Source: Brucella pecoris
Lineage (GTDB): Bacteria > Pseudomonadota > Alphaproteobacteria > Rhizobiales > Rhizobiaceae
Assembly (NCBI RefSeq): GCF_006376675.1
Contig: NZ_VEWK01000009.1
Coordinates: 162,004-226,003 of the forward strand
Length of the DNA: 64,000 nucleotides
Direction of reading: 5' to 3'
The position numbers and the translations under genes are program-made. Below, piece by piece: positions 44,035 to 53,025 of this stretch. Each line of letters opens with the position of its first letter. Positions within the stretch are counted from its first letter, which is position 1. Below the pieces are notes generated by a model, which saw only the letters and a program-made list of their open reading frames with translations, was not told the DNA's origin and did no database searches.

Positions 44035-44718
44035 ATGATTGTTGTCGTAGACGACAGAGATATAGTGACTGAAGGATACTCTTCCTGGTTTGGTCGCGAA
44101 GGCATCACGACAACGGGTTTCACCCCTACCGATTTCGATGAATGGGTGGACAGCGTTCCGCAACAGGACATCATGGCTATCGAAGCTTTCCTGATCGGCG
44201 AATGTGCGGATCAGCATCGCCTTCCGGCCCGAATTCGTGAACGTTGCAAGGCGCCCGTGATCGCGGTCAATGACCGTCCCTCGCTTGAGCATACGCTGGA
44301 GCTTTTTCAATCCGGAGTTGATGACGTTGTTCGCAAGCCGGTGCATGTGCGCGAAATTCTTGCGCGCATCAATGCGATCCGCCGCCGTGCAGGCGCGTCC
44401 GCCGCTTCCAACGACAGTGGCACTGAACTTGGCCCGATCCGCGTTTTCTCCGATGGCCGTGATCCGCAGGTCAACGGCACTGATTTTCCGCTGCCGCGCC
44501 GCGAGCGCCGCATCCTGGAATATTTGATTGCCAATCGTGGTCGCCGCCTGAACAAGGCGCAGATATTCAGCGCAATCTACGGTATCTTCGATAGCGAAGT
44601 CGAAGAAAACGTCGTTGAAAGCCACATCAGCAAGCTGCGCAAGAAATTGCGCGAGCAACTGGGTTTCGATCCCATCGATTCCAAACGCTTCCTCGGCTAC
44701 TGCATCAACATCGAGTGA
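44035..44718 (+). CDS. ftcR: Flagellar transcriptional regulator FtcR (Rem-like)
   Basis: The 227-residue protein has an N-terminal receiver-like domain (VVVDDRDIVTEGYSSWFG, acidic pair at residues 6-7) and a C-terminal OmpR-type winged helix (PLPRRERRILEYLIANRGRR, ENVVESHISKLRKKLRE). At the usual phospho-acceptor place the sequence is DIMAIEAFL, with Glu50 instead of Asp. This matches Brucella FtcR, which controls flagellar genes including flgE, and rhizobial Rem. It sits alone between motD and flgE. Confidence 0.92.
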   Translation: MIVVVDDRDIVTEGYSSWFGREGITTTGFTPTDFDEWVDSVPQQDIMAIEAFLIGECADQHRLPARIRERCKAPVIAVNDRPSLEHTLELFQSGVDDVVRKPVHVREILARINAIRRRAGASAASNDSGTELGPIRVFSDGRDPQVNGTDFPLPRRERRILEYLIANRGRRLNKAQIFSAIYGIFDSEVEENVVESHISKLRKKLREQLGFDPIDSKRFLGYCINIE

Positions 44719-44963
44719 TATTGCTGCATCGCCTGCATTTCCCAGTATCGCGATTTCGACTGCTGTCCCTTGTTCCAAAATCGCGTCGGTCCCCTCAGTA
44801 AAAGCGTAAAAAGTCCCGAGGCTACAGTTTCACGCAAGCGTGGTCCATTAGCTTCATCGCGGATGACTGGACCGGTGCGCCGGTTCAATCGCTCGATTTT
44901 ACGGATTCCAGTTCAGATGTTTCAGAATTTTTGCTGGATGCTACAACTTCTCAGGAGCTGCCA

Positions 44964-46157
44964 ATGAGCCTCTACGGTATGATGCGGACCGGTGTTTCGG
45001 GAATGAACGCGCAGGCCAACCGCCTGTCGGCGGTCGCTGACAACATCGCGAATGCGAGCACCGTCGGTTACAAGCGCGCGGAAACCCAGTTTTCCTCGCT
45101 CGTTCTGCCGAGCACCGGCGGACAATATAATTCCGGCAGTGTTCTGACCAATGTTCGTTACGGCATTTCCGATCAGGGCGGTATTCGGTCCACATCGTCC
45201 ACGACAGACCTTGCCATCGACGGCAACGGCTATTTTGTGGTGCAAGGGGCGGACGGCTCGACCTTTCTGACCCGCGCCGGCTCCTTCGTTCCCGACAAGA
45301 ACGGTAATCTGGTCAACTCAGCCGGCTATTATCTTTTGGGTGCCGGTCCGAACGATCCGGCTGGCGCGCCGACGACAGCCGGTTTGAACATTATCAATGT
45401 CAACGGCGCCACACTTCCGCCGGAGGCCAGCACGTCCGGCAATTTCACCGTTAATTTGCCGTCTACCGACGATATTCCTGCAGCCGGTGAGTTCAATCAC
45501 AAGACATCGCTGATCTCCTACAATGACAAGGGCGAAAAGATCACGCTCGACGTCTATTTCACCAAGACCGGCGCGGACGAATGGAGCGTCACGGTCAAGA
45601 ACGCTGCTGACGATGCAGTGGTCGGTGGTCCGACGACGCTGACATTCGATCCGACGACGGGTGCGATGAACCCCGGTGGCAATATTGCCGTCGACCTCGC
45701 AGCTTATGGCGGCCAGACCCTCAACCTCGATCTGGGTGCATCGACGCAGCGCGCCGGTGATTACACGATCTCGCAGGCACAGATTAACGGTCAGGCGCCA
45801 TCTTCGGTCAAGGGCGTGGATGTGGCCAATGACGGTTCGGTTGTTGCTATCTACGAAAACGGTACGCAGAAGGTGCTGGCGCGCATTCCGCTGGCCAATG
45901 TGGCAAGCCCCGACCGCATGACGGTGGTTAGCGGCAACGTGTTCCTGCCGAGCGCGGAATCGGGCGATGTCCGCCTTGGCTTCCCGCAGAGCGACGGCAT
46001 GGGCAAGATCATGTCGGGCACGCTGGAGGAATCCAACGCCGATATTGCGCAGGAACTGACCGACATGATCGAGGCGCAGCGTAGCTATACGGCCAATTCG
46101 AAAGTTTTCCAGACTGGTTCCGAACTCATGGACGTTCTGGTCAATCTGAAGAGATAA
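44964..46157 (+). CDS. flgE: Flagellar hook protein FlgE
   Basis: ATG 44964 has AGGAG seven bases upstream and gives 397 residues, typical for alphaproteobacterial hooks. The N-terminus LYGMMRTGVSGMNAQANRLS and DNIANASTVGYKRAETQFSS, and the C-terminus LTDMIEAQRSYTANSKVFQTGSELM, are axial-protein ends, with a variable middle. It forms the hook. It is probably under FtcR, whose gene is adjacent. Two strong hairpins follow. Confidence 0.96.
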   Translation: MSLYGMMRTGVSGMNAQANRLSAVADNIANASTVGYKRAETQFSSLVLPSTGGQYNSGSVLTNVRYGISDQGGIRSTSSTTDLAIDGNGYFVVQGADGSTFLTRAGSFVPDKNGNLVNSAGYYLLGAGPNDPAGAPTTAGLNIINVNGATLPPEASTSGNFTVNLPSTDDIPAAGEFNHKTSLISYNDKGEKITLDVYFTKTGADEWSVTVKNAADDAVVGGPTTLTFDPTTGAMNPGGNIAVDLAAYGGQTLNLDLGASTQRAGDYTISQAQINGQAPSSVKGVDVANDGSVVAIYENGTQKVLARIPLANVASPDRMTVVSGNVFLPSAESGDVRLGFPQSDGMGKIMSGTLEESNADIAQELTDMIEAQRSYTANSKVFQTGSELMDVLVNLKR

Positions 46158-46167
46158 ATCGAGGTGA

Positions 46168-46240
46168 TTCCGGGGAAGGCATAAGTCTTCCCCGGAATTG
46201 CTGCAAATCCGGTCCGTTCAGGCAACAGGCAACGGACCGG
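46168..46240 (+). terminator. Tandem hairpins after flgE
   Basis: First hairpin 46168-46199: ATTCCGGGGAAG/CTTCCCCGGAAT, 12 bp perfect. Second 46209-46240: CCGGTCCGTT/AACGGACCGG, 10 bp perfect. Neither has a full T tract. They would stabilise the abundant flgE mRNA or reduce read-through into flgK. Confidence 0.65.
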
Positions 46241-46367
46241 GCGCTTGAGAGCAGTTCCGATTCAGGCGGAATAATGGGAAGTGCTCCAGGTAGTTAATTC
46301 AGCCGCATTTTCGGGGGTGAGACCGCTTCATACCTTGACCGGGGATGCACTTGTAGGATGGGGTAAG

Positions 46368-47822
46368 ATGTCGCTTAGTTCTGCTCTTCTGACGGCCAAA
46401 AGTTCGCTTGCGGCAACGTCCAAGCAGACCTCCGTTGTCTCGAGCAATATTGCCAGGGCCAACGATCCGGATTATTCCCGGCGGACTGCTTCTCTCGTAT
46501 CGGGGCCTTACGGCTCCCTTTACGTGGGTATCAGCCGTTCGGCGGATGAAGCCTTGTTCAACAGGTTTACCCAGTCGAACAGTTCGGCCTCTTCCTCTTC
46601 CATTCTCGCTGGCGGGCTTGACCGCCTTTCGTCGCTTTATTCGGCAGACAATTATTCGGGTTCGCCTTCGGCCCTGATCGGCGATCTGCGCGATGCGCTC
46701 CAGACCTATGCGACTTCGCCATCCAACAGTGCGCTTGGCGACAGTGTCGTATCGACGGCGCAATCGCTCGCCGATGCACTTAATGCCGGAACCAAGCAGG
46801 TTCAGTCGCTGCGCAACGATGCGGACCGTGAAATTGCGGATTCCGTCGCCAACATCAATGATCTTCTGGCCAAGTTCGAAAAGATCAATCAGGAGATCGT
46901 CGGTGGAACGCGCGCCAATCGCGATGTCTCCGACTACATGGATCAGCGCGATGCGATCCTGAAGCAGCTTTCCGGCGAGATCGGAATCACGACCATGATG
47001 CGCGGCGATAATGACATGGTCATTTTTGCCGAAAACGGCGTGACCCTGTTCGAGACGACGGCGCGCAAGGTGAGCTTTGAGCAGTCAACGGTGCTGGCGC
47101 CGGGCATTTCCGGCAATGCGGTGCTGGTGGATGGCGTGCCGCTCAATCACGAGACGTTCGACCAGCCGTATGGCACCGGCCGCCTGAGCGGGTTGTTGCA
47201 GTTGCGCGACCAGATCGCGCCACAATACCAGATGCAGCTCGACGAGATCGCGCGAAATCTGGTAACGATGTTCGCGGAAAGCGATCAGACTGGCGTTGGA
47301 GCCGACAAGACGGGCCTCTTTAGCTGGGCCGGATCACCCGATGTCCCCGGCGCGGGCGTTTCGGCAGGTATTGCAGGCACCATCAAAGTGTCCTCGGCCT
47401 TCGTTACGTCCGAAGGCGGCAGCTCGCTTCTTCTGCGCGACGGCGGGGCCAACGGGGCCGATTACAAATACAATAGCGAAGGTGCGGCAGGCTTCAGCGA
47501 TCGCCTGCGGGCGCTCAATGAAGCATTCTCCGAGCCGATGACCTTCAATTCGGTGGCAGGGCTCGCGACCAGTTCCAGCCTGACGGACTATAGCGCCTCG
47601 TCGATAAGCTGGCTCGAAGGCAAGCGTCAGAAAGCCAACAGCGAATTTTCTTATAATGCGACGGTCGCCACCCAGGCGGACGCCGCTCTCTCCAACGCCA
47701 ACGGTGTCGATATGGACACCGAAATGGCGCTGCTTCTCGATCTTGAACATTCCTACCAGGCATCGAGCCGGGTGCTGACCACGATCAGCGCAATGCTCGA
47801 CGATCTTCTCAACGCGGTGTGA
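46368..47822 (+). CDS. flgK: Hook-filament junction protein FlgK
   Basis: ATG 46368 gives 484 residues. It begins LSSALLTAKSSLAATSKQTSVVSSNIARANDPDYSRR, the FlgK N-terminal motif, and ends with DTEMALLLDLEHSYQASSRVLTTISAMLDDLL. An upstream frame back to 46281 lacks conservation. It is the first hook-associated protein of the hook-filament junction. Confidence 0.95.
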   Translation: MSLSSALLTAKSSLAATSKQTSVVSSNIARANDPDYSRRTASLVSGPYGSLYVGISRSADEALFNRFTQSNSSASSSSILAGGLDRLSSLYSADNYSGSPSALIGDLRDALQTYATSPSNSALGDSVVSTAQSLADALNAGTKQVQSLRNDADREIADSVANINDLLAKFEKINQEIVGGTRANRDVSDYMDQRDAILKQLSGEIGITTMMRGDNDMVIFAENGVTLFETTARKVSFEQSTVLAPGISGNAVLVDGVPLNHETFDQPYGTGRLSGLLQLRDQIAPQYQMQLDEIARNLVTMFAESDQTGVGADKTGLFSWAGSPDVPGAGVSAGIAGTIKVSSAFVTSEGGSSLLLRDGGANGADYKYNSEGAAGFSDRLRALNEAFSEPMTFNSVAGLATSSSLTDYSASSISWLEGKRQKANSEFSYNATVATQADAALSNANGVDMDTEMALLLDLEHSYQASSRVLTTISAMLDDLLNAV

Positions 47823-47827
47823 GGCCA

Positions 47828-48874
47828 ATGAAAGCGCAATCGATTTCCACCTATGGCGCAACGTCATCCTTGCGGGCTCTTGTGGCGAAGAACAAGGCCG
47901 AGATGTTGAAGGCGCAGCAGGAAGCGACTACGGGGACCGTGTTCGATGTCGGCCTTTCGCTGGGCTCCAAATCCGGCCAGACCGTATCGTTGCGCAAGGA
48001 ATATGATCGCCTGAGCGTGCTGACAGATATGAACAAGCTGCTACAGCAGCGCATGAATGCGACGCAGACGGCTGCCGGCACGATCATCGAGAACACGCAG
48101 AACTTTCTGGGCGACCTGACGGGCGCCAACAACACCGCTGAAAGCGCTGCCACGATTGCAAAGTCGGCAAAGTCTATTCTCAACTCTGTCACCGGCCTGC
48201 TCAACACCAGCTATAATGGCGAATATATCTTTGCCGGTGTGAACACCGATGTGAAGCCGGTTGCAGACTATACAGAAGGCAGTGCCGCGCAGACGGCGGT
48301 GCGCCAGGCATTTCAGACACATTTCGGCTTCGCAATCGACGATCCGCAGGTGGCGAATATCACCGGTGATGAGATGAAGGCCTTTCTGGAAGGCGATTTC
48401 GCCGACGAGTTCAACGACGCCAACTGGGCCGCAAACTGGTCGGATGCATCGGATACGGTCATCAAAAGCCGGATTTCGCCGACGGAAACCGCTGACACGT
48501 CGATCTCCGCCAATGCCGATGGTTTCCGCAAGACGATCATGTCTGCGGTCATGGTGGCCGAATTTGCAACCATCGGTCTCAACAGCTCGGCTTTCGAAGC
48601 GCTGACGCATCAGGCCATGCAGACCACGACGACGGCGATCACCGAAACGACGTCGGAGCAGACGACGCTCGGTCTGGCCCAATCGCGCACCGAGGCTGCC
48701 ACCACACGTATCGCGGCACAGCAGAAGATCCTGAACCAGTCCGTACTCAATCTCGAGGAAGTCGATCCTTATGAAGCGGCGACGCGTGTAAACGCTCTGA
48801 AGACGCAGATCGAAACGTCCTATTCGCTGACGGTTCAGTTGCAGAATATGAGCCTGCTCAACTATCTCAGATAG
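47828..48874 (+). CDS. flgL: Hook-filament junction protein FlgL
   Basis: ATG 47828 (GAGG upstream) gives 348 residues. It starts AQSISTYGATSSLRALVAKNKAEM and ends in NALKTQIETSYSLTVQLQNMSLLNYLR, both flagellin-like D0 helices. It completes the hook-filament junction with FlgK, five bases upstream. Confidence 0.92.
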   Translation: MKAQSISTYGATSSLRALVAKNKAEMLKAQQEATTGTVFDVGLSLGSKSGQTVSLRKEYDRLSVLTDMNKLLQQRMNATQTAAGTIIENTQNFLGDLTGANNTAESAATIAKSAKSILNSVTGLLNTSYNGEYIFAGVNTDVKPVADYTEGSAAQTAVRQAFQTHFGFAIDDPQVANITGDEMKAFLEGDFADEFNDANWAANWSDASDTVIKSRISPTETADTSISANADGFRKTIMSAVMVAEFATIGLNSSAFEALTHQAMQTTTTAITETTSEQTTLGLAQSRTEAATTRIAAQQKILNQSVLNLEEVDPYEAATRVNALKTQIETSYSLTVQLQNMSLLNYLR

Positions 48875-48988
48875 TCGGGAGAGGGACGGCATCGGGGCGG
48901 TGGCCCGGTTGCGGTTCCGGTAATGAACACCACGGCGGACGCAGCATGAGGCGAGCCCGTCCGACCGGTGCTGATAGACGGAGAAACC

Positions 48989-49333
48989 ATGTATCAGATG
49001 CGCTACGAAGATGTCATGAATGACGATATGGCGAGCGCCAAGGAACGGGAGCGGGCACTGTTCGACCGTTCCATCGCAATGCTCGAGGCGGCGAAGGCAA
49101 ACGGCAGCGGCTCCCGCGAGGCGATCGACGCGACCTATTTCACCACCAAGCTCTGGACCACGATCATCAATGATCTGGGGTCCGAGGAAAACGTGCTGCC
49201 AAAGGAACTGAAGGCCGCGATCATTTCCGTCGGCATTTTCGTGCTGAAGGAAATCGAGCGTATCCGTCAGGGCGAAAGCAATGATTACGCCACGCTGATC
49301 GAGATCACGCAGTCGATCCGGGATGGGCTTTGA
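48989..49333 (+). CDS. flaF: Flagellar biosynthesis regulator FlaF
   Basis: The 114-residue protein from ATG 48989 (GGAGAAACC upstream) has KERERALFDRSIAMLEAAK and FTTKLWTTIINDLGSEENVLPKELKAAIISVG, conserved in FlaF. In Caulobacter and Brucella FlaF promotes flagellin translation/secretion opposite to FlbT. It overlaps the flbT region. Confidence 0.93.
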   Translation: MYQMRYEDVMNDDMASAKERERALFDRSIAMLEAAKANGSGSREAIDATYFTTKLWTTIINDLGSEENVLPKELKAAIISVGIFVLKEIERIRQGESNDYATLIEITQSIRDGL

Positions 49334-49334
49334 G

Positions 49335-49793
49335 ATGACCCCGAACGGAAAACCGGCCATTCGCCTTTCGCTGCGCGCGGGCGAGAGAATCTTCATCAAC
49401 GGTGCAGTACTGCGAGCCGACCGCAAGGTTTCGCTCGAACTCCTGAACGACGCGACCTTTCTTCTGGAAAACCATGTTCTCCAGCCGGAAGACACCACGA
49501 CACCGCTGCGCCAGCTTTATTTCGCCGCGCAGATGATGCTGATCGAACCGGCCATGCGCGAACAGGCTCACATCACCTTCGCGCAGATGCTGAAAGGCAT
49601 GTTTTCCACGTTCAAGGATGCGGAAATCCTGAATGCGCTGAAGCTGGTCGACGAGCTGGTTCATAACGGGCGCGTTTTCGAGGCGCTCAAGACAATTCGC
49701 GCGCAATATCCACGCGAGGCCGAACTGATGGGCTTGGAAACCCCGGCTTTGCCTGTGCTCAAAACCCGGAAATCTGCGGAGGCAAACCCATGA
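49335..49793 (+). CDS. flbT: Flagellin mRNA regulator FlbT
   Basis: From ATG 49335 the product has 152 residues (ATG 49323 adds four). RLSLRAGERIFINGAVLRADRKVSLELLNDATFLLENHVLQPEDTTTPLRQLYFAAQMML is the FlbT core, here read in pieces. FlbT binds the 5-prime leader of flagellin mRNA and represses translation in Caulobacter; in Brucella it affects flagellin production. It is coupled to flaF and flgD. Confidence 0.94.
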   Translation: MTPNGKPAIRLSLRAGERIFINGAVLRADRKVSLELLNDATFLLENHVLQPEDTTTPLRQLYFAAQMMLIEPAMREQAHITFAQMLKGMFSTFKDAEILNALKLVDELVHNGRVFEALKTIRAQYPREAELMGLETPALPVLKTRKSAEANP

Positions 49794-50197
49794 CCACGAC
49801 ACCGCCGGTCGGGACAAACACGACCAACAACACGACGAACAACAGCAATTCCGCGGCCAACAAGGCAAGCGTCGATTATAATTCCTTCCTGAAGCTTCTG
49901 GTTACCCAGATGCAGAACCAGGACCCGACGCAGCCAATGGATGCGACGCAGTATGTTTCGCAGCTTGCGACCTTCTCCAATGTCGAGCAGGCCGTCCAGA
50001 TGAATAGCAAGCTTGAAACGCTGATCGCCAACACGTCACTGACGCAGGCCGAAGGCTGGATCGGCCGCACGCTGACCAATGCCGACGGCAGCATTTCGGG
50101 CGTCGTGAAATCCGTCACCATCCAGTCCAATGGCATGCTGGCCGAACTGGAAGATGGCAAGACGCTGATGATCGGCCCAGGCGTCAAGGTCAGCTAG
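49790..50197 (+). CDS. flgD: Hook-cap scaffolding protein FlgD
   Basis: The 135-residue protein has the conserved KASVDYNSFLKLLVTQMQNQDPTQPMDATQYVSQLATFSNVEQ N-terminal block (read in pieces), but stops after a short beta segment. This is the short alphaproteobacterial form, about 100 residues smaller than the E. coli protein. It caps the growing hook. A poly-Thr/Asn leader precedes the core. Confidence 0.95.
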   Translation: MTTTPPVGTNTTNNTTNNSNSAANKASVDYNSFLKLLVTQMQNQDPTQPMDATQYVSQLATFSNVEQAVQMNSKLETLIANTSLTQAEGWIGRTLTNADGSISGVVKSVTIQSNGMLAELEDGKTLMIGPGVKVS

Positions 50198-50207
50198 GAA
50201 TAATGCG

Positions 50208-50474
50208 GTGAACGAGGCCGATGCGCTCGATATCGTCAATTCTGCGATCTGGACCGTGCTTATGGCAAGCGGTCCGGCGGTGCTGGCCGCCATGCTCGCA
50301 GGTATTGGCATCGCGCTTTTCCAGGCGCTGACGCAGATTCAGGAAATGACGCTGACCTTCGTGCCGAAGATCATCGTCATTTTCGTCGTGCTTGCCCTGA
50401 CTGCGCCGTTCGTCGGTGCGCAGATCAACTCGTTCACACTGCTTGCCTATTCTCGTATCGAGAAAGGTTTTTAG
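50208..50474 (+). CDS. fliQ: Flagellar export gate protein FliQ
   Basis: The 88-residue protein starts at GTG 50208 and has two membrane helices (TVLMASGPAVLAAMLAGIGIALFQAL and KIIVIFVVLALTAPFVGAQI) with the FliQ signature LTFVPKII. Its TAG stop shares its last base with the start of repeat copy B, so the stop codon was completed by the insertion or by a matching base. Confidence 0.95.
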   Translation: MNEADALDIVNSAIWTVLMASGPAVLAAMLAGIGIALFQALTQIQEMTLTFVPKIIVIFVVLALTAPFVGAQINSFTLLAYSRIEKGF

Positions 50475-50615
50475 AGCCTGTTCCAAAAGTCGCCATCTGT
50501 GGCTGCAAATGGCAATTTGTCTGCGTTCCGGTGCTCACGTACCCCAAAGTACACTCCGCTCCGGTACTCGAAAATCACCATTTTCGCACACACATGCCGC
50601 TTTTGATTCAGGCTC
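50474..50615. mobile_element. 142-bp MITE-like inverted-repeat element, copy B (fliQ/flhA gap)
   Basis: Same ends and interior as copy A at 31237: GAGCCTGTTCCAAAAGTCGCC at the left, and at the right CTTTTGATTCAGGCTC. The interior differs mainly in a few blocks (for example CACGTACCCCAAAGTAC against CATGTACGTTCAGTAC), preserving the GTAC...GTAC stem, which suggests compensatory change in a fold. It lies 59 bp before the flhA start. Confidence 0.8.
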
Positions 50616-50674
50616 TGCGCGCAGCCTCGCGCAAGCTTCACAAGCTAAGGTCCGCTTCGTAACAGGAGACGGAT

Positions 50675-52765
50675 GTGCAGCAGGCAGCGGCTAAACCCTT
50701 CATGAAAAGCGGATTTCTGACCGGCAGCGATATGGGGCTGGCGGTTGGCATCATCATCATCCTGACGGTGCTTTTCCTGCCTGTGCCAGCAGTCGTGCTG
50801 GATATCGGGCTGGCGTTCTCGATCGCCTTTTCAGTTCTGATCCTGATGGTTTCGCTCTGGATTCAGCGCCCGCTGGACTTTTCCGCCTTCCCGACGGTGC
50901 TGCTCATCGCCACCATGATGCGATTGTCGCTGAATATCGCGACGACGCGCGTGATTCTCACCCACGGCAACGAAGGCTATCTTGCTGCCGGCCATGTGAT
51001 CCATGGCTTCTCGCAATTCGTGATGGGCGGCGACTTCGTCATCGGTCTGGTCGTTTTCTGCATTCTCATCATCGTCAACTTCCTCGTCATCACTAAGGGC
51101 GCGACACGTATTGCTGAAGTGGGCGCGCGCTTCACCCTCGACGCCATCCCCGGCAAGCAGATGGCCATCGATGCCGATCTCTCATCGGGTCTGATCGATG
51201 AAAAGGAAGCGCAGAGTCGCCGCCGCGAGCTGGAAGAGGAAAGCTCCTTTTTCGGTTCCATGGACGGTGCGTCGAAATTCGTGCGCGGTGACGCGATTGC
51301 GGGCCTCATCATCACCGCCGTCAATATTTTCGGCGGGATCATCATCGGTGCTACGCGGCACGATATGGATATTGCGCACGCAGCCGATGTCTTCACCAAA
51401 TTGTCGGTCGGCGACGGTCTGGTCACGCAGATTCCGGCCCTGATCGTATCACTCGCTGCCGGTCTTCTGGTGTCAAAGGGCGGCACGCGCGGCTCCGCAG
51501 ATCAGGCGATTTTCGGCCAGCTCGGCGCCTATCCGAAGGCGCTTCTGGTTGCGGCAATGCTGCTCTTCGTCCTCGGTATCATGCCTGGCCTGCCAGCCTT
51601 CCCGTTCTTCATGTTGGGTGGCGCAATGGCCTTCATCGGCATTGCCGTACCCCGTCGACAAGCGCGCCAGCGCGAGGCGGAAGCGAACGAGGCCGACAAG
51701 AAGCAGCGCGACGTGGAAGAACAGGAGCGCAATTCCGTCAAGGCATCGCTGGAAACCAACCAGATCGAACTTTGCCTCGGCAAGCAGCTCTCTGCCCGCC
51801 TGATCGCTTCGCAGCAGGAACTGGCCCACCGTGTCAACAAGATGCGCCGCAAATTTGCGCAGGAATACGGTTTCGTCATCCCCGAAATCAAGGTGACCGA
51901 CGACATCGCGATTCCACCAAAAAGCTATCGCATCAAGATTCACGGCACGGCTGTTGCCAGCCACGAGTTGCGTGTCGGCGAAACGCTGGTTGTGCTGGGC
52001 GAACGCCCGATTCCGTCCATACCGGGCGAGGAAGTGCGCGAACCGGCCTTCGGTATGCGTGCCTATTCCGTGCCGGAAACCTTTGCATCGGATATGCGCC
52101 GCGACGGTTATATGACTGTGGATAATCTCTCGGTCCTGCTGACGCATCTGAGCGAAATCGTCCGCAACAATCTGGCCCAGTTGCTCTCCTACAAGGATAT
52201 GCGCATTCTGCTGGACCGTCTCGGCTCCGAATATCGCAAGCTTCTGGAAGATATCTGCCCGTCGCATATTTCCTATTCGGGCCTGCAGGCGGTTCTGAAA
52301 CTGCTGCTCGCCGAGCGTATTTCCATCCGCAACCTGCATCTGATCCTTGAAGCCATTGCGGAAATCGCGCCGTTGGTGCGTCGCCCGGAAATGATCGTGG
52401 AGCATGTCCGCATGCGCATGGCGCAGCAGATTTGCGGCGATCTGTCCGACAATGGCGTGCTGAACGTTCTGCGCCTTGGCAATCGCTGGGATCTGGTTTT
52501 CCACCAGAGCCTCAAGCGTGACGCCAAGGGCGAAATCGTCGAATTCGATATCGATCCGCGCCTGCTGGAACAGTTTGGAACGGAGGCGTCTACCGTCATT
52601 CGCAAACACTTCGATAACGGCGAACGTTTCGTGCTGGTTTCGTCACCCGAAGCGCGGCCATACATTCGCATGATTATCGAGCGTCTGTTCGCCACTTTGC
52701 CTGTTTTGTCCCATGTCGAAATCGCCCGGGGTGTGGAAGTGAAATCGCTCGGTGCCATCTCGTAG
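50675..52765 (+). CDS. flhA: Flagellar export gate protein FlhA
   Basis: GTG 50675 has AGGAG six to seven bases upstream and gives 696 residues. The first half has eight membrane helices and the FHIPEP-type block (MMRLSLNIATTRVILTHG, KGATRIAEVGARFTLDAIPGKQMAIDADL). The cytoplasmic half (from about residue 330) has IELCLGKQL and ETFASDMRRDGYMTVDNLSVLLTHLSEI. FlhA forms the export gate ring and binds chaperone-substrate complexes. Confidence 0.97.
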   Translation: MQQAAAKPFMKSGFLTGSDMGLAVGIIIILTVLFLPVPAVVLDIGLAFSIAFSVLILMVSLWIQRPLDFSAFPTVLLIATMMRLSLNIATTRVILTHGNEGYLAAGHVIHGFSQFVMGGDFVIGLVVFCILIIVNFLVITKGATRIAEVGARFTLDAIPGKQMAIDADLSSGLIDEKEAQSRRRELEEESSFFGSMDGASKFVRGDAIAGLIITAVNIFGGIIIGATRHDMDIAHAADVFTKLSVGDGLVTQIPALIVSLAAGLLVSKGGTRGSADQAIFGQLGAYPKALLVAAMLLFVLGIMPGLPAFPFFMLGGAMAFIGIAVPRRQARQREAEANEADKKQRDVEEQERNSVKASLETNQIELCLGKQLSARLIASQQELAHRVNKMRRKFAQEYGFVIPEIKVTDDIAIPPKSYRIKIHGTAVASHELRVGETLVVLGERPIPSIPGEEVREPAFGMRAYSVPETFASDMRRDGYMTVDNLSVLLTHLSEIVRNNLAQLLSYKDMRILLDRLGSEYRKLLEDICPSHISYSGLQAVLKLLLAERISIRNLHLILEAIAEIAPLVRRPEMIVEHVRMRMAQQICGDLSDNGVLNVLRLGNRWDLVFHQSLKRDAKGEIVEFDIDPRLLEQFGTEASTVIRKHFDNGERFVLVSSPEARPYIRMIIERLFATLPVLSHVEIARGVEVKSLGAIS

Positions 52766-52985
52766 GAGGTCAGCGTTCGTCGATCCTCTGATCCTTCGAT
52801 CCTTCGAGACGGTTTCCTTCGCTGCGCTCAGGACACCTCCTCAGGATGAGGGGAGCGAGGGTTGGAGACGGCCCCGTGCCTTCGCTCAGGGCGCTTCCTC
52901 AAGATGAGGAAAAAGTTCTGGCGTCCACATCCCTCATCCTGAGGAGCCATGCCGAGCTTGTCGAGGCTTGGCGTCTCGAAGGACG
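52766..52985. repeat. CCTCATCCTGAGG-type dispersed repeat between flhA and fliR
   Basis: Contains CTCCTCAGGATGAGG (near 52835), CTTCCTCAAGATGAGG (near 52890) and CCTCATCCTGAGGAG (near 52932), together with CTTCGATCCTTCGAGACGG and a matching GGCGTCTCGAAGGACG at the other end. This is the palindromic repeat pattern widespread between genes of Rhizobiales, similar in kind to the Bru-RS elements. Confidence 0.8.
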
Positions 52986-53025
52986 AGGGGAGTAGTTATT
53001 ACTTCATACGATGAAAGGGCCTTAA

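Noticed and set aside
50416..50694. Open frame running through repeat copy B
   Set aside because: It starts inside fliQ in a wrong frame and is made largely of the repeat; no protein features.
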